Below, piece by piece: positions 35,058 through 43,373 of a DNA stretch of 64,000 bases. The DNA is taken from the NCBI RefSeq assembly GCF_946187725.1, contig NZ_CAMHSK010000012.1:18367-82366 (forward strand). The letters are read 5' to 3'. A program made the translations under genes and the position numbers. Under the pieces are notes generated by a model that was not told where the DNA came from, did no database searches, and worked only from the letters and a program-made list of their open reading frames with translations. Source of the DNA: an uncultured Treponema sp. GTDB taxonomy: Bacteria > Spirochaetota > Spirochaetia > Treponematales > Treponemataceae. Position 1 is the stretch's first letter, and every line of letters starts with the position of its first letter.

Positions 35058-36608
35058 TTAGTATTTCAGCATCTCCATTGCAGTGTCAAAAAATGATTTT
35101 TCCATGACATCTGAAAATTTCTGGCTTAAATCATTCAGATTATTCCGAAGCTCATCTTTCGTTTCCCCGCACAAAATCACCTCGCAGTAGCCCTGTTCAC
35201 GAATCTGCCGTGCTGCCCGGTTTTCTATCTGATTCACAAAGGCAATATATGGAAGCGATTTGAGTTCCAGAAGCTTTCCACGCGCGAGAATCGGGAATTT
35301 GATGTTCAGCGTATTCTGAAACTGTGGGGTTTTAGGGGTAGGGAACGACCCTTTAGGGGCAAAACCTGTGAGACAGGTTTTGAGTGAGTCTCCCCTAGGA
35401 GAAGGGGTAGCGGAAATAGCCGAACGGAGCGGAGAAGGCTGAACTTGTTCTGCATTCTCCTGCGTAGTGAGAGGTATTGGAGCGAGGGGAAGGCTTTCCC
35501 CACTGCTTTCCGTTTTTCGTTTTCCACTTTCCACTTTCAGTTTCTCAAAAATCATCTCGCTCAAAGGCATTCCGGTGCTCGCGGCGTATGTCGTGCTCAT
35601 TCCTGAAAGGCGCGGGTTTATTTCAATTACGAACCACTTTTCGCCTGTAAAGACTAAATCGACTTGTGCGATTCCGTCGAGTTTGAGTTCTTCCGCAAGC
35701 TTTGAAAGCATTTCGTTCAGGTCACGGATTTTGTAATATTCGGATTCAGTTGCGTCTGTTCCAAACGGGCCGAATTTCACGCTCTGCTTCGGACTTGTGA
35801 TTCCGTACTGATTAACGCTGAATTTGAACGGTGGAAAAATCGTGTAGGTTTGGTGTGCGTTTTTTTCATCGTAAGTGCCGTAAATCTCGCAGCCGAACTG
35901 CTCACCTGCAATCATTTCTTCTATTATTCTGTCTGAAGTTGTCTTTTTTGAGCGCAGAATTCCTAAGGCTTCATCATAAGTGTTCACGACATCTGCTCCA
36001 AATGAGCTCAATCCTGTCGTATCCTTTATGATTACTGGAAAATTCAGTTTTTTGATTTCGTGAAAGACCGCATCCGTGTAGACATTGCTTTTTAGCTCGC
36101 GCCTGTTCCCCGCGTTGATGTAAAGTTCGTGATTAAGGTGAACGGCCTTTGCGCAGTTTATGCCGTGTTTTTCAAGGAATTCATGAGTCCGCCATTTGTC
36201 AAAGCAGATAAGGCCTGATTCAACCGGGTGGCAGATTGTCCTGATTCCCTTTTCACGAAGAAAATCAGCTACAAGTGCATCCTTGACCGTAAGCCAGTCG
36301 TAGGGCATCACATAAAATGAAAGGGCAATTGCTAGTTCCGGCTTCAAAGCGGCAAGTTCTTCTGCGATTTCTTTTTCTTTGTCCGAGTTGATTATATGGT
36401 ATTCAATTTTTGATGATTTTGAGGCGATTTCGTTCCCTTCAACATCAACGAGAAACATTCCTGGAAGTTGTGTCGCGATTATAAATTCATGTTCGGCGTG
36501 CATTTGGGCAAGACTTTCCCATTGTTCTTTCCATGAGGGGAGTGTGGTCGTTTTGATTGCATTTCCGTCATAAACATTGGAACTTGTAGAATAAAAAAGA
36601 ATCCTCAT
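35058..36608 (-). CDS. ATP-grasp ligase-like enzyme with an in-frame repeat insertion
   Basis: 516 residues. The N-terminus MRILFYSTSSNVYDG begins a Rossmann-like pre-ATP-grasp domain; the ATP-grasp core has FPVIIKDTTGLSSFGADVV, IIEEMIAGEQFGCEIYG and the metal site VDLVFTGEKWFVIEINPRLS. It resembles carboxylate-amine ligases, but the substrate is unknown. About residues 359-428 are a foreign Pro/Ser/Thr-rich insert coded by a repeat; the C-terminal 88 residues then resume normal sequence. The ATG at 36608 is chosen over that at 36638 because it starts directly with the first beta strand, and a TATAAT box lies between the two. Confidence 0.82.
   Translation of the reverse strand: MRILFYSTSSNVYDGNAIKTTTLPSWKEQWESLAQMHAEHEFIIATQLPGMFLVDVEGNEIASKSSKIEYHIINSDKEKEIAEELAALKPELAIALSFYVMPYDWLTVKDALVADFLREKGIRTICHPVESGLICFDKWRTHEFLEKHGINCAKAVHLNHELYINAGNRRELKSNVYTDAVFHEIKKLNFPVIIKDTTGLSSFGADVVNTYDEALGILRSKKTTSDRIIEEMIAGEQFGCEIYGTYDEKNAHQTYTIFPPFKFSVNQYGITSPKQSVKFGPFGTDATESEYYKIRDLNEMLSKLAEELKLDGIAQVDLVFTGEKWFVIEINPRLSGMSTTYAASTGMPLSEMIFEKLKVESGKRKTESSGESLPLAPIPLTTQENAEQVQPSPLRSAISATPSPRGDSLKTCLTGFAPKGSFPTPKTPQFQNTLNIKFPILARGKLLELKSLPYIAFVNQIENRAARQIREQGYCEVILCGETKDELRNNLNDLSQKFSDVMEKSFFDTAMEMLKY
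35325..35534 (-). repeat. repeat element inserted in frame in the ATP-grasp gene
   Basis: About 210 bases encoding SGKRKTESSGESLPLAP and then ATPSPRGDSLKTCLTGFAPK, unlike the rest of the protein. The DNA is rich in small palindromes: AAAACCTG/CAGGTTTT at 35361-35381 and CCCCT/AGGGG around 35392-35407, and it begins with a GGAAAGTGGAAA-type tract (35500-35534). The insert has a length divisible by three and leaves the frame open. This is like the palindromic elements that colonise genes in Rickettsia. Boundaries are approximate. Confidence 0.65.
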
Positions 36609-36615
36609 GGCTGGG

Positions 36616-36666
36616 ATTATAGCATGCGAGTAATCCATTTGTAAAAGCCCCCCGTTTTGTGATAAT
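36616..36666. promoter_or_regulatory. divergent promoters with overlapping -35 boxes
   Basis: Leftward: TTTACA (complement of 36640-36645), 18-base spacer and an extended -10 TGCTATAAT (box 36616-36621), 7 bases from the ATP-grasp ATG. Rightward: TTGTAA at 36639-36644, 16-base spacer and GATAAT at 36661-36666, 8 bases from the PHP gene ATG. Five -35 bases are shared. Neither gene has a Shine-Dalgarno sequence. Confidence 0.6.
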
Positions 36667-36674
36667 CTTTCTTC

Positions 36675-37463
36675 ATGAATCCGATTCCAAATTTACATAC
36701 TCATACTTATTTATGTAATCACGCGATAGGGCATCCTGCTGACTATTTCAAACAGGCTGTGAGGGAAGGCTGCACGGCTCTTGGATTTACAGATCATTGT
36801 CCTTACCCTGAAAGCACACCTGATTACTGGCCTGATGTCCGAATGAGCGTTAAGGATGCCTATGGTTATGCTGATGAAGTGCGGGCACTTAAAAAAGATT
36901 CTCCTTTTCCTGTCTATCTTGGTTTTGAATGTGAATGGGATAATCGTCTTGTAAACTGGTATAAAGATGGCTTAAAAGGTGAATTTGGTGCTGATTATCT
37001 CATTTTAGGCTCTCACTGGTTTGTAAAAGGCGATTCACATGTTTATATTCCTTCCACAGTCGAAAAATCTGACCTTTTCAACTATACCGACCAGACAATC
37101 GAAGGAATGAGGAGCGGGCTCTTTGCTTTTCTGGCTCATCCTGATTTGTGCATGGCTTACGGACGCGAATGGAATTCTGATGTCGAAACGTGTATGAAGG
37201 CAATAATCGCCGCCGCAAAAGATTTGAATCTCCCGCTTGAAGTGAATGGACTTGGAATGCACAAGAAGAAGTGGCCATGCGAAAAAGGAATGCGATATTC
37301 CTATCCCGTCGATGAATTCTGGACTCTTGCCGCAGATTCCGGCGTTCGTGTTGTCTGTAATGCCGATGCGCACGACCCGCTTACAGTCATCTCACAGGCG
37401 CGTGATGCCCGCGAATATGCCGCACGGTTTGGAATTGTGCCGGAAGAAAGCGTCCTCTCTTAA
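36675..37463 (+). CDS. PHP-domain phosphoesterase (histidinol-phosphatase type)
   Basis: 262 residues of the PHP family with the metal motifs NLHTHTYLCNHAIGH at the N-terminus, GFTDHCPYP, GFECEWD, and at the end VCNADAHDP; the internal LAHPDLC gives another ligand. Best fit is the HisK-type histidinol-phosphatase or a related phosphoesterase, but no histidine genes are adjacent, so the substrate is uncertain. The gene lacks a ribosome site and its promoter lies immediately upstream. Confidence 0.85.
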   Translation: MNPIPNLHTHTYLCNHAIGHPADYFKQAVREGCTALGFTDHCPYPESTPDYWPDVRMSVKDAYGYADEVRALKKDSPFPVYLGFECEWDNRLVNWYKDGLKGEFGADYLILGSHWFVKGDSHVYIPSTVEKSDLFNYTDQTIEGMRSGLFAFLAHPDLCMAYGREWNSDVETCMKAIIAAAKDLNLPLEVNGLGMHKKKWPCEKGMRYSYPVDEFWTLAADSGVRVVCNADAHDPLTVISQARDAREYAARFGIVPEESVLS

Positions 37464-37607
37464 AATCAAATAGCTTCCATTGCTCCTTAAATCCACAAGG
37501 AAAACAATGCGAAGCATCCTCAAATTTTTCTTGATTTTCTCTTATCCTGTGTTAAAACAATCTTATCTATAAAGTTATCTCTAAAAGTTCTCTTTTGTTG
37601 GAATTTC

Positions 37608-37662
37608 GCCCGAAATCAGCTGAGCGCATTTTAGTTTTGCCTCACTGATTCGGGCTTTTTTT
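37608..37662 (+). terminator. hairpin with T-run after the PHP gene
   Basis: GCCCGAAATCAG at 37608-37619 pairs with CTGATTCGGGC at 37645-37655 with one bulged A, followed by seven T. The 25-base loop is long for a terminator, so it could also be a palindromic repeat. 37464-37607 otherwise shows nothing recognisable. Confidence 0.6.
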
Positions 37663-37694
37663 GTTGGCTCAAAGAATTTGCTGCAATTTTTTGA

Positions 37695-39155
37695 GCGGCA
37701 AGTGCTGTTATCGAAAAGATTGGTGCAATCGGTGAAGTTGCGTACACAGAAGAAAGCAAAGGAAAGATTGATACAGCCCGCAACGCATATGACGCACTGA
37801 CCACAGCACAGCAAGCACTCGTTACAAACTACACGACGCTGACTACCGCTGAATCTACCTACGCGGGACTTGCTCCAGCGTTCAGGTCACGCTCGGAAGC
37901 GAAAGCTACACGCTCAGCTCGGCGAATACTGAGAGCGGTGTTGCAAAAGCGGAAACGGCACTTACCCTTTCAGAACTTAGCGCAACCTACACCGAAACCG
38001 ACATTGCACCGGGAAACTACATCGCCGTATTCTCTATGTTCAAGAATCCTACTACTCCAATCAGCAGAATCGCAGGATACACAACGAAACTCGGAACCTA
38101 CTCGCACTACGACGAAACCTACACATTCCCGACCCTTACGGACGCAAGCGGCAACTTCACATTTGCAGGATGGAACATACAGACGGCAGCGGAACAGCAC
38201 TCACAAGCACCGAAAATCAGAGCGGAAATCTTACGTTGTATGCTCAGTGGGAGTCTAGCAGCAGTGGGGATGAGACTGCCACTCCGCTTACCCTTGAAGC
38301 AATTGAAGTTGCTGCCGGCGACAAAGTCTGCTTCTATGCGGAAAGCTCAGAAAATACATCTTCGGCATCTATGCAGATTGCCTGCACGGCAGACTGCAAT
38401 GTGTACGGCAACATTATGAGCCTTGTCACGCTTGAAGAAAATTCCATCAGCGCAAGACAATGGAATCCCAACGCAACAACCCTGACGGACTATGCATTTT
38501 ACAGGCTGTTCTAAAATAACACCCATATAAAGAATCATGCTTCTAAGGCTCTGTATCTGCCGGCAACCACACTTGCAACTGCTTGCTATAGCATTATGTT
38601 CAAGGACTGTACAAGCCTTGCCTACATCAAGTGTCTTGCAACTGATATTAGTGCAAGCGCATGCACCAATGAATGGGTGGTCGGCGTCGCTGCAAGCGGC
38701 ACCTTTGTAAAGGCTGCCAGCATGTCAGACTGGCAAACAGAAAGCATAAACGGCATTCCGTCTGGCTGGACGACAGAGGATGCAACTGGTGCAGTGGGGG
38801 GACGGGAGCTACGAACTATACGACATTGCAAAACGGCGACGTCATCAGGGTGGGCGACACCTTCATACCCGCAGGCTCATCTGGAAGATTCTGGTCTATA
38901 GATGGTTCTATCTGTGATAATGGCGTTACTTTTACGCTGATACGCGCAAACCTGACGCTGTTTGATGACGGAGCTGCCGTAAGCGAAGAAGCTGAGGACG
39001 GTGAATATTATGTTTTCAAAGTCGGAACAGGAGGGTATCAACTCGAATACAGCAGGCTGCATGTGACGGCAACATCCGACGGAATTGTCGTGTCGAATGT
39101 GAATATAGGCAGCATCTGGAACTCCTGCGCGGTTGCCGTACATGAGCCCGACTGA
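37695..39155 (+). pseudogene. degraded cell-surface protein gene (InlB-like and BspA-like repeats)
   Basis: Three frames carry pieces of one protein. From 37695: AYTEESKGKIDTARNAYDAL and TAQQALVTNYTTLTTAEST; near 37875 the frame shifts into VQVTLGSESYTLSSANTES; near 38172 it shifts again inside an InlB/Flg_new-type repeat (FTFAGW then TDGSGTALTSTENQSGNLTL, YAQW). This frame is stopped by TAA at 38512-38514 but continues as BspA-like leucine-rich sequence (MFKDCTSLAYIKCLATDISA), then shifts at a G6 tract (38796-38801) into YTTLQNGDVIRVGDTFIP and ends at 39155. There is no start codon or signal peptide. With four lesions it is a relic. Confidence 0.82.
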
Positions 39156-39400
39156 TAACTAATCCCTGCGTCTGCGGAATGCATAAAACAGCCAGTTCTC
39201 TGCTTTTACCGAAAGCGGCTGGCCTTCAGCATGGCTTGTTCCTTATGCATGGCGCGTATGAATGGAGCGACTGGCGCAAGTACAGAACACAAACAAGCAT
39301 GATAACAAAGGTGCTTGCCGCCCCTCGACTATACAGCTCGAAAAGTGTTCTGGTAAGGTGCGATACGGATGTCGATGCGCACCCCCAAAACTAAAAAAAA
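39156..39400. other. non-coding stretch, probably the decayed end of the surface-protein gene
   Basis: No gene recognised. A 71-residue open frame with SAFTESGW- and YEWSDWRKYR-like pieces in different frames suggests more decayed sequence, but nothing can be assigned. Confidence 0.4.
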
Positions 39401-39401
39401 T

Positions 39402-39451
39402 GCCGCATGACCTGTTGAAGTGCATTCACTTCTGGCTATGCGGCGGTTTTT
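39402..39451 (+). terminator. hairpin with T-run
   Basis: GCCGCAT at 39402-39408 pairs with ATGCGGC at 39438-39444; inside, GAAGTG pairs with CACTTC. GG and five T follow. It probably marks the original end of the decayed plus-strand gene. Confidence 0.6.
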
Positions 39452-39475
39452 ATGATGTGGTGCTACAATTTTTCG

Positions 39476-39702
39476 CTAAGCAAGTACATTTTCGCGCTCA
39501 ATTTCTTCCTTGAGAGCAAGCACCTGTTCCAGAGGAAGCGAGCAACAATCAGCAATCATTTCTGGTGAGAGATTTGCCTTTTGAAGAAAATTCTTCGCAT
39601 TGGCGATTTTGGTGTCTTCAACAGCAATCTGCTTTTGTACCTGTATGAACTTCTCCTGATCCCATTCGCCGAAAATCATGGACTGCTCCTCCCTGCTCAG
39701 AC
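39476..39702 (-). pseudogene. tandem partial copy of the Rpn-type nuclease C-terminus
   Basis: Encodes SLSREEQSMIFGEWDQEKFI, then VQKQIAVEDTKIANAKNFLQ and a divergent end (PLEQVLALKEEIERENVLA). It matches the last ~75 residues of the intact upstream gene, which has NLSKEEQSMIFGEWDQEKFI. The similarity begins right at the stop codon of that gene, in a different frame. An ATG at 39679 could permit a 67-residue product, but no ribosome site was identified for it, so it is treated as a fragment. Confidence 0.75.
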
Positions 39703-40611
39703 TAAAACTGTACTTGATTTCTCAATCTCGTCTTTGAGCGCAAGCACTTGTTCAAGGGGGAGAGAAACGGCCTGAGATATTTGCTCTGGAGAACCAAGAT
39801 TCATGTGAATCAAATTCTTCGCATTGGCGATTTTGTTGTCTTCAACTGCAATTTGTTTCTGCACTTGTATGAACTTTTCTTGGTCCCATTCACCGAAAAT
39901 CATGGATTGTTCCTCCTTGCTCAGATTATTGAAATACTCGGTGAGAAGAGCTTCCTGGCGGCACTTGTCGAGCGCGTACTTCGGGGGATTCTTCTCTCCG
40001 TTTTGCTTTCCTATTCTAGCATACTCCGTAAAATTTGAATATGCAAGAAGAGGCTCGCATTTCTGGAGAATCGGGTGATTCGCGTTCTTGTTGATGTTGT
40101 AGATTTTCACTGTCAGGTCGAGCGATAGCGATTCGGGCAAATCCTTCAAGTTTGTCGCTTGCTTGATTTCCTTGAACGCGTCGGAAAGCCGCATGATTTT
40201 TTCCTGCGGGTAAGCGTCTTCTCCGTTGTAGAAAACATAGCACTCCGGGCGGGGGAGCTTTATTTCTTTCGTGTTGTACTTGTCGTTGTCGGTGAAGAAG
40301 CGGTTGTAGTGTGCTACCAGATATTCGAGGCATCGGAACGGCATGTTGTTGTTGATTGTACTCTGATGCTCGGCGAGAACTACGATGCTGTCATTGATTT
40401 CCATCGATACATCATTCTCTATGTTGTTGTAGACCACATTTTCCAGCATGACCGGTTTTATCTCGACCTCGCCGATTTTGAAGTTCGTGTTGTGAATCGC
40501 GTTGTAGAGCGAAAGAAAATGCTCTTTTGCGTTCACATTCCGTCCGAACATGTTCACGAAGAGTGAGCTCTTGTAATCGTGTTTTTGATTTGTTGCTTCT
40601 GTTGGTGCCAT
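39697..40611 (-). CDS. Rpn family recombination-promoting nuclease / putative transposase
   Basis: 304 residues of the Rpn/YhgA-like PD-(D/E)XK family. Diagnostic strings are DYKSSLFVNMFGRNVNAKEH, ENDVSMEINDSIVVLAEHQS (with the D and E-x-Q active-site pattern) and TINNNMPFRCLEYLVAHY, and later RPECYVFYNGEDAYP. E. coli Rpn proteins are DNA endonucleases that raise recombination. There are no terminal inverted repeats, so it is not an insertion sequence in itself. It sits in the accessory stretch between the surface-protein relic and ilvB. Confidence 0.88.
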   Translation of the reverse strand: MAPTEATNQKHDYKSSLFVNMFGRNVNAKEHFLSLYNAIHNTNFKIGEVEIKPVMLENVVYNNIENDVSMEINDSIVVLAEHQSTINNNMPFRCLEYLVAHYNRFFTDNDKYNTKEIKLPRPECYVFYNGEDAYPQEKIMRLSDAFKEIKQATNLKDLPESLSLDLTVKIYNINKNANHPILQKCEPLLAYSNFTEYARIGKQNGEKNPPKYALDKCRQEALLTEYFNNLSKEEQSMIFGEWDQEKFIQVQKQIAVEDNKIANAKNLIHMNLGSPEQISQAVSLPLEQVLALKDEIEKSSTVLV

Positions 40612-40670
40612 AAATGACTCCTTTTTTCGAATAAGTAAGATTTGAAGAAAAACAAGTATGGGGATGACTG

Positions 40671-40718
40671 ATAAGTTAAGTGGTTTCGACTAGCTCAACC
40701 ACCACTTTTTTTACTTAT
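40671..40718. repeat. long interrupted palindrome upstream of ilvB
   Basis: ATAAGT (40671-40676) and AAGTGGT (40678-40684) are mirrored by ACCACTT (40701-40707) and ACTTAT (40713-40718), with a GGTT/AACC inner stem around TTCGACTAGCTC. The core resembles palindromes of the GGTTTCGACnAGCTCAACC type dispersed in many genomes. It carries a T-run on the plus strand but no plus gene precedes it. The rest of 40612-40878 is AT-rich leader. Confidence 0.45.
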
Positions 40719-40816
40719 TGAGCAGCACCTCTTTCTTTTTCTTCTATCTATTTATTTGAAAAAAAAGTAACTTTTCGGCAATCTCTGACGAAAAAAGTGA
40801 AAAAAAAATCGAATTA

Positions 40817-40845
40817 TTGAATCAACTCACCAAAATCAGTAAAAT
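40817..40845 (+). promoter_or_regulatory. sigma-70 promoter for ilvB
   Basis: TTGAAT at 40817-40822 and TAAAAT at 40840-40845 are 17 bases apart, giving a leader of about 27 bases with GGGGA as ribosome site. No attenuator is visible. Confidence 0.6.
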
Positions 40846-40878
40846 AGCCTTAATCAAAAATAAACTCATGGGGAACTT

Positions 40879-42600
40879 ATGAAAATTACTGGCGCACAAA
40901 TCGTAATTGAATGTCTTGTTGAGCAGGGAGTTAACACAGTTTTCGGCTATCCGGGCGGAAACATCCTCAACATTTATGACGCACTTTATCAGAATTCAGA
41001 CCGAATCAATCATATTCTAACCGCACATGAACAGGCTGCTGCCCATGCCGCAGACGGTTATGCCCGCACCACAGGAAAGGTCGGTGTCTGTATGGCAACT
41101 TCGGGTCCTGGAGCAACGAACCTCGTAACTGGCATCGCGACTGCCTATATGGATTCAGTGCCTGTTGTTGCAATCACTTGTAATGTCGGTACTCCATTGC
41201 TCGGAAAAGACACTTTTCAGGAAATCGACATCACTGGCGTAACTATGCCGATTACAAAGCACAACTTCATCGTAAAAGATGTTGCTGATCTTGCAAAAAC
41301 TTTCCGCGAGGCGTTCATCATCGCAAAATCAGGCAGACCGGGTCCTGTCCTCATCGACATCCCTAAGGATGTAACTGCAAAAATGTGTGAATTTGAGCCT
41401 CTTCCAAAAGGTTCAGACGGTCTCAATGACCTCATCGCTGAAAATGCAAATTTCTCACGCGTTGTTCATGTTGCCGTTCCGACCGACGAAGAAATCAAAA
41501 AAGCTGCTGAAATCATCAATAAGGCAGAACGCCCTGTAATTTATGCAGGTGGCGGCATTAAAATCTCTGGTGCCGAAAAAGAACTTCTCGAATTCGCAGA
41601 AAAGGCACAGATTCCTGTTTCAGAAAGCTTGATGGGCCGCGATGTATTCCCGGCTTCGCACCCGCTTTGTACCTGGATGGTCGGTATGCACGGAACTCGT
41701 GCCAGCAACATGGCTGTAACCGAAAGCGACCTCGTTCTTGCTCTCGGTTCACGGTTCAGTGACCGCGTAATCGGTGATCCAAAAAAATTCGCTGAGCACG
41801 CTACTGTCTTCCACATCGACATTGACCCTGCTGAAATCAACAAGAATATTCCGGTCGGCGGTCAGCTCATTGGCGATGTAAAGTCAATTCTTACCCGTCT
41901 TCTTCCTCTTATCGAAAAGCGCGAGCACAAAGACTGGCTCAAACAAATCGCTGAATGGAAAAAAGAAGTTCCAGCTTGCTATTCAGAAGTCAAGCCGGAC
42001 GCAATCAATCCAAAATTCATGCTCGAAACTGTTCACAAATACGCTGGCGACGACGCATATATCACAACCGAAGTCGGACAGCACCAGATGTGGACAGCTC
42101 AATTCTATCCGTTCGGAAAGTCGCGCCGTTTCGTAACATCCGGCGGTCTTGGAACAATGGGATACGGAACAGGAGCCGCAATGGGAATTCAGGTCGGTTT
42201 GCCGCAGTCGCGCGTTGTTCATATCGCAGGTGACGGCTCATTCCGCATGAACTGCAACGAGCTTTGTACAATCGCGCGCTACAATCTTCCTATTGTAATC
42301 GTTCTCGTAAACAACGGAACTTTGGGAAATGTCCGCGTATGGCAGAAACTCTTCTACGACAAACGCTACAGCCACACAACCCTCGACTTCGGTCCTGATT
42401 GGGGCAAGCTTGCCGACGCATACGGAGTAGGCTATTACAAGGCAAACAACAATGCCGAATTCGAAAAGGTCTTCAAAGAAGCGTTCGAGAGCAAAAAGCC
42501 TTGCATCGTCGATTCTCGTGTTGATATCGATGAGATGATTCTCCCGATGGCAATCCCTGGAAAACCAATCGATGACCAGATGATGAGCTGGGATAATTAA
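40879..42600 (+). CDS. ilvB: acetolactate synthase large subunit
   Basis: Condenses pyruvate (or with 2-ketobutyrate) in the first shared step of branched-chain amino acid synthesis. The 573 residues contain FGYPGGNILNIYDAL, the catalytic Glu region ILTAHEQAAAHAADGYART, the FAD-region GGGIKISGAEKELLEFAE and the thiamine diphosphate motif GDGSFRMNCNELCTIARYN ending in NNGTLGNVR. No small regulatory subunit gene (ilvN/ilvH) follows; the next sequence is a repeat and a gene relic, so the partner must be elsewhere or absent. Confidence 0.96.
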   Translation: MKITGAQIVIECLVEQGVNTVFGYPGGNILNIYDALYQNSDRINHILTAHEQAAAHAADGYARTTGKVGVCMATSGPGATNLVTGIATAYMDSVPVVAITCNVGTPLLGKDTFQEIDITGVTMPITKHNFIVKDVADLAKTFREAFIIAKSGRPGPVLIDIPKDVTAKMCEFEPLPKGSDGLNDLIAENANFSRVVHVAVPTDEEIKKAAEIINKAERPVIYAGGGIKISGAEKELLEFAEKAQIPVSESLMGRDVFPASHPLCTWMVGMHGTRASNMAVTESDLVLALGSRFSDRVIGDPKKFAEHATVFHIDIDPAEINKNIPVGGQLIGDVKSILTRLLPLIEKREHKDWLKQIAEWKKEVPACYSEVKPDAINPKFMLETVHKYAGDDAYITTEVGQHQMWTAQFYPFGKSRRFVTSGGLGTMGYGTGAAMGIQVGLPQSRVVHIAGDGSFRMNCNELCTIARYNLPIVIVLVNNGTLGNVRVWQKLFYDKRYSHTTLDFGPDWGKLADAYGVGYYKANNNAEFEKVFKEAFESKKPCIVDSRVDIDEMILPMAIPGKPIDDQMMSWDN

Positions 42601-42618
42601 TTAGCAATTAGCAGGTAG
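42599..42618. repeat. short dispersed repeat (AATTAGCAATTAG) at the ilvB stop
   Basis: AATTAGCAATTAG at 42599-42611 overlaps the ilvB stop codon. The exact reverse complement occurs at 46062-46074 beside the fba stop. It marks the junction between ilvB and the truncated gene that follows. Confidence 0.5.
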
Positions 42619-43293
42619 CGCCTGGCAATTGATGCTGTTTTTTCAGTTCCAGCAGAAAAGGGTGAAGAATGGACAGCTTCAATTGCTTATGATACAGATG
42701 ATTTAATCGAAATCAATGACAGCGAAGTAAGTGGTGTTGAAGCTTCTGAAATCTATGAACTTGGATACTTGTCTGGCTCATCTGGCACGGGCGCAGGTTC
42801 ATTTATTCTTTTCGTAAATGAAAACGAGAACAGTGGTACACACGAAGCAACAATCACAGTCAATTATAAGGGAGCTAAAACTGCAAAAACTGTTAATCTT
42901 ACTCAGAAAGCTGCCAGCACAAACGGTGCGGAAGAAAATCCACGACAGAAACAGTTCATCGGTTACGGCTACAATGCCCGCCAGGGATACGTTTCTTCAA
43001 CTGCCCGCAAAAAGGAAATCTTCAAGACTACAGAGCTTGTCAGCGATGGAATTGAAATTTCGGATGAGGACGGAGACACTGAATCTGTAAAAATCAAATT
43101 CACTGATGACGGAAATTCCGTCACCTTCCGCGAGGCTTCTGGCTCAAATATCGCAGAACTTGAAAGCTCCCTCAAACTTACTGTAAACGGAACTCTAGAC
43201 CTTGACTGGGGCGGTTTTTCAAGTGAACTTGAGTCTCATTCAGAATGGACACACAAAAGCAGCAAAAATTACCAGTACGCACGAACTGATTGA
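42619..43293 (+). pseudogene. 5'-truncated BACON-like surface protein
   Basis: An open frame beginning right after an in-frame TAG with no ATG until far downstream. Residues such as GEEWTASIAYDTDDLIEIND, FILFVNENENSGTHEATITV and KTVNLTQKA follow the BACON domain pattern. The remaining ~120 residues (KKEIFKTTELVSDGIEISDE and SLKLTVNGTLDLDWGGF) are another extracellular-looking module. A signal peptide is missing, and the left end abuts the repeat at the ilvB stop. Probably the C-terminal remnant of a secreted protein; expression is unlikely. Confidence 0.7.
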
Positions 43294-43357
43294 TTATAAA
43301 TCTAAGGAGTCGTGAGGATTCAAACTTAAATTCTGCTGAAAAATCGTGCTTTTGTGT

Positions 43358-43363
43358 TATAAT
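43358..43363 (+). promoter_or_regulatory. -10 box directly before the NagZ-like gene
   Basis: A perfect TATAAT ends 10 bases before the ATG at 43374. The -35 region is poor. No Shine-Dalgarno sequence lies between (AATTTTCTAT), so a leaderless or nearly leaderless transcript is likely. Confidence 0.45.
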
Positions 43364-43373
43364 AATTTTCTAT

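Noticed and set aside
34984..35061. 25-residue frame (MKRIVAYHAIIRDGKISD...) between ilvD and the ATP-grasp gene
   Set aside because: Too short, no ribosome site and no terminator or branched-chain residue pattern to mark it as a leader peptide.
37581..37814. 77-residue minus-strand frame at the left end of the decayed surface gene
   Set aside because: It spans the hairpin after the PHP gene and runs antisense to the surface-protein relic, with no start signals.
39697..40611. Possible complete insertion sequence around the Rpn-type gene
   Set aside because: No terminal inverted repeats or target duplication are visible, and Rpn proteins are not true IS transposases.
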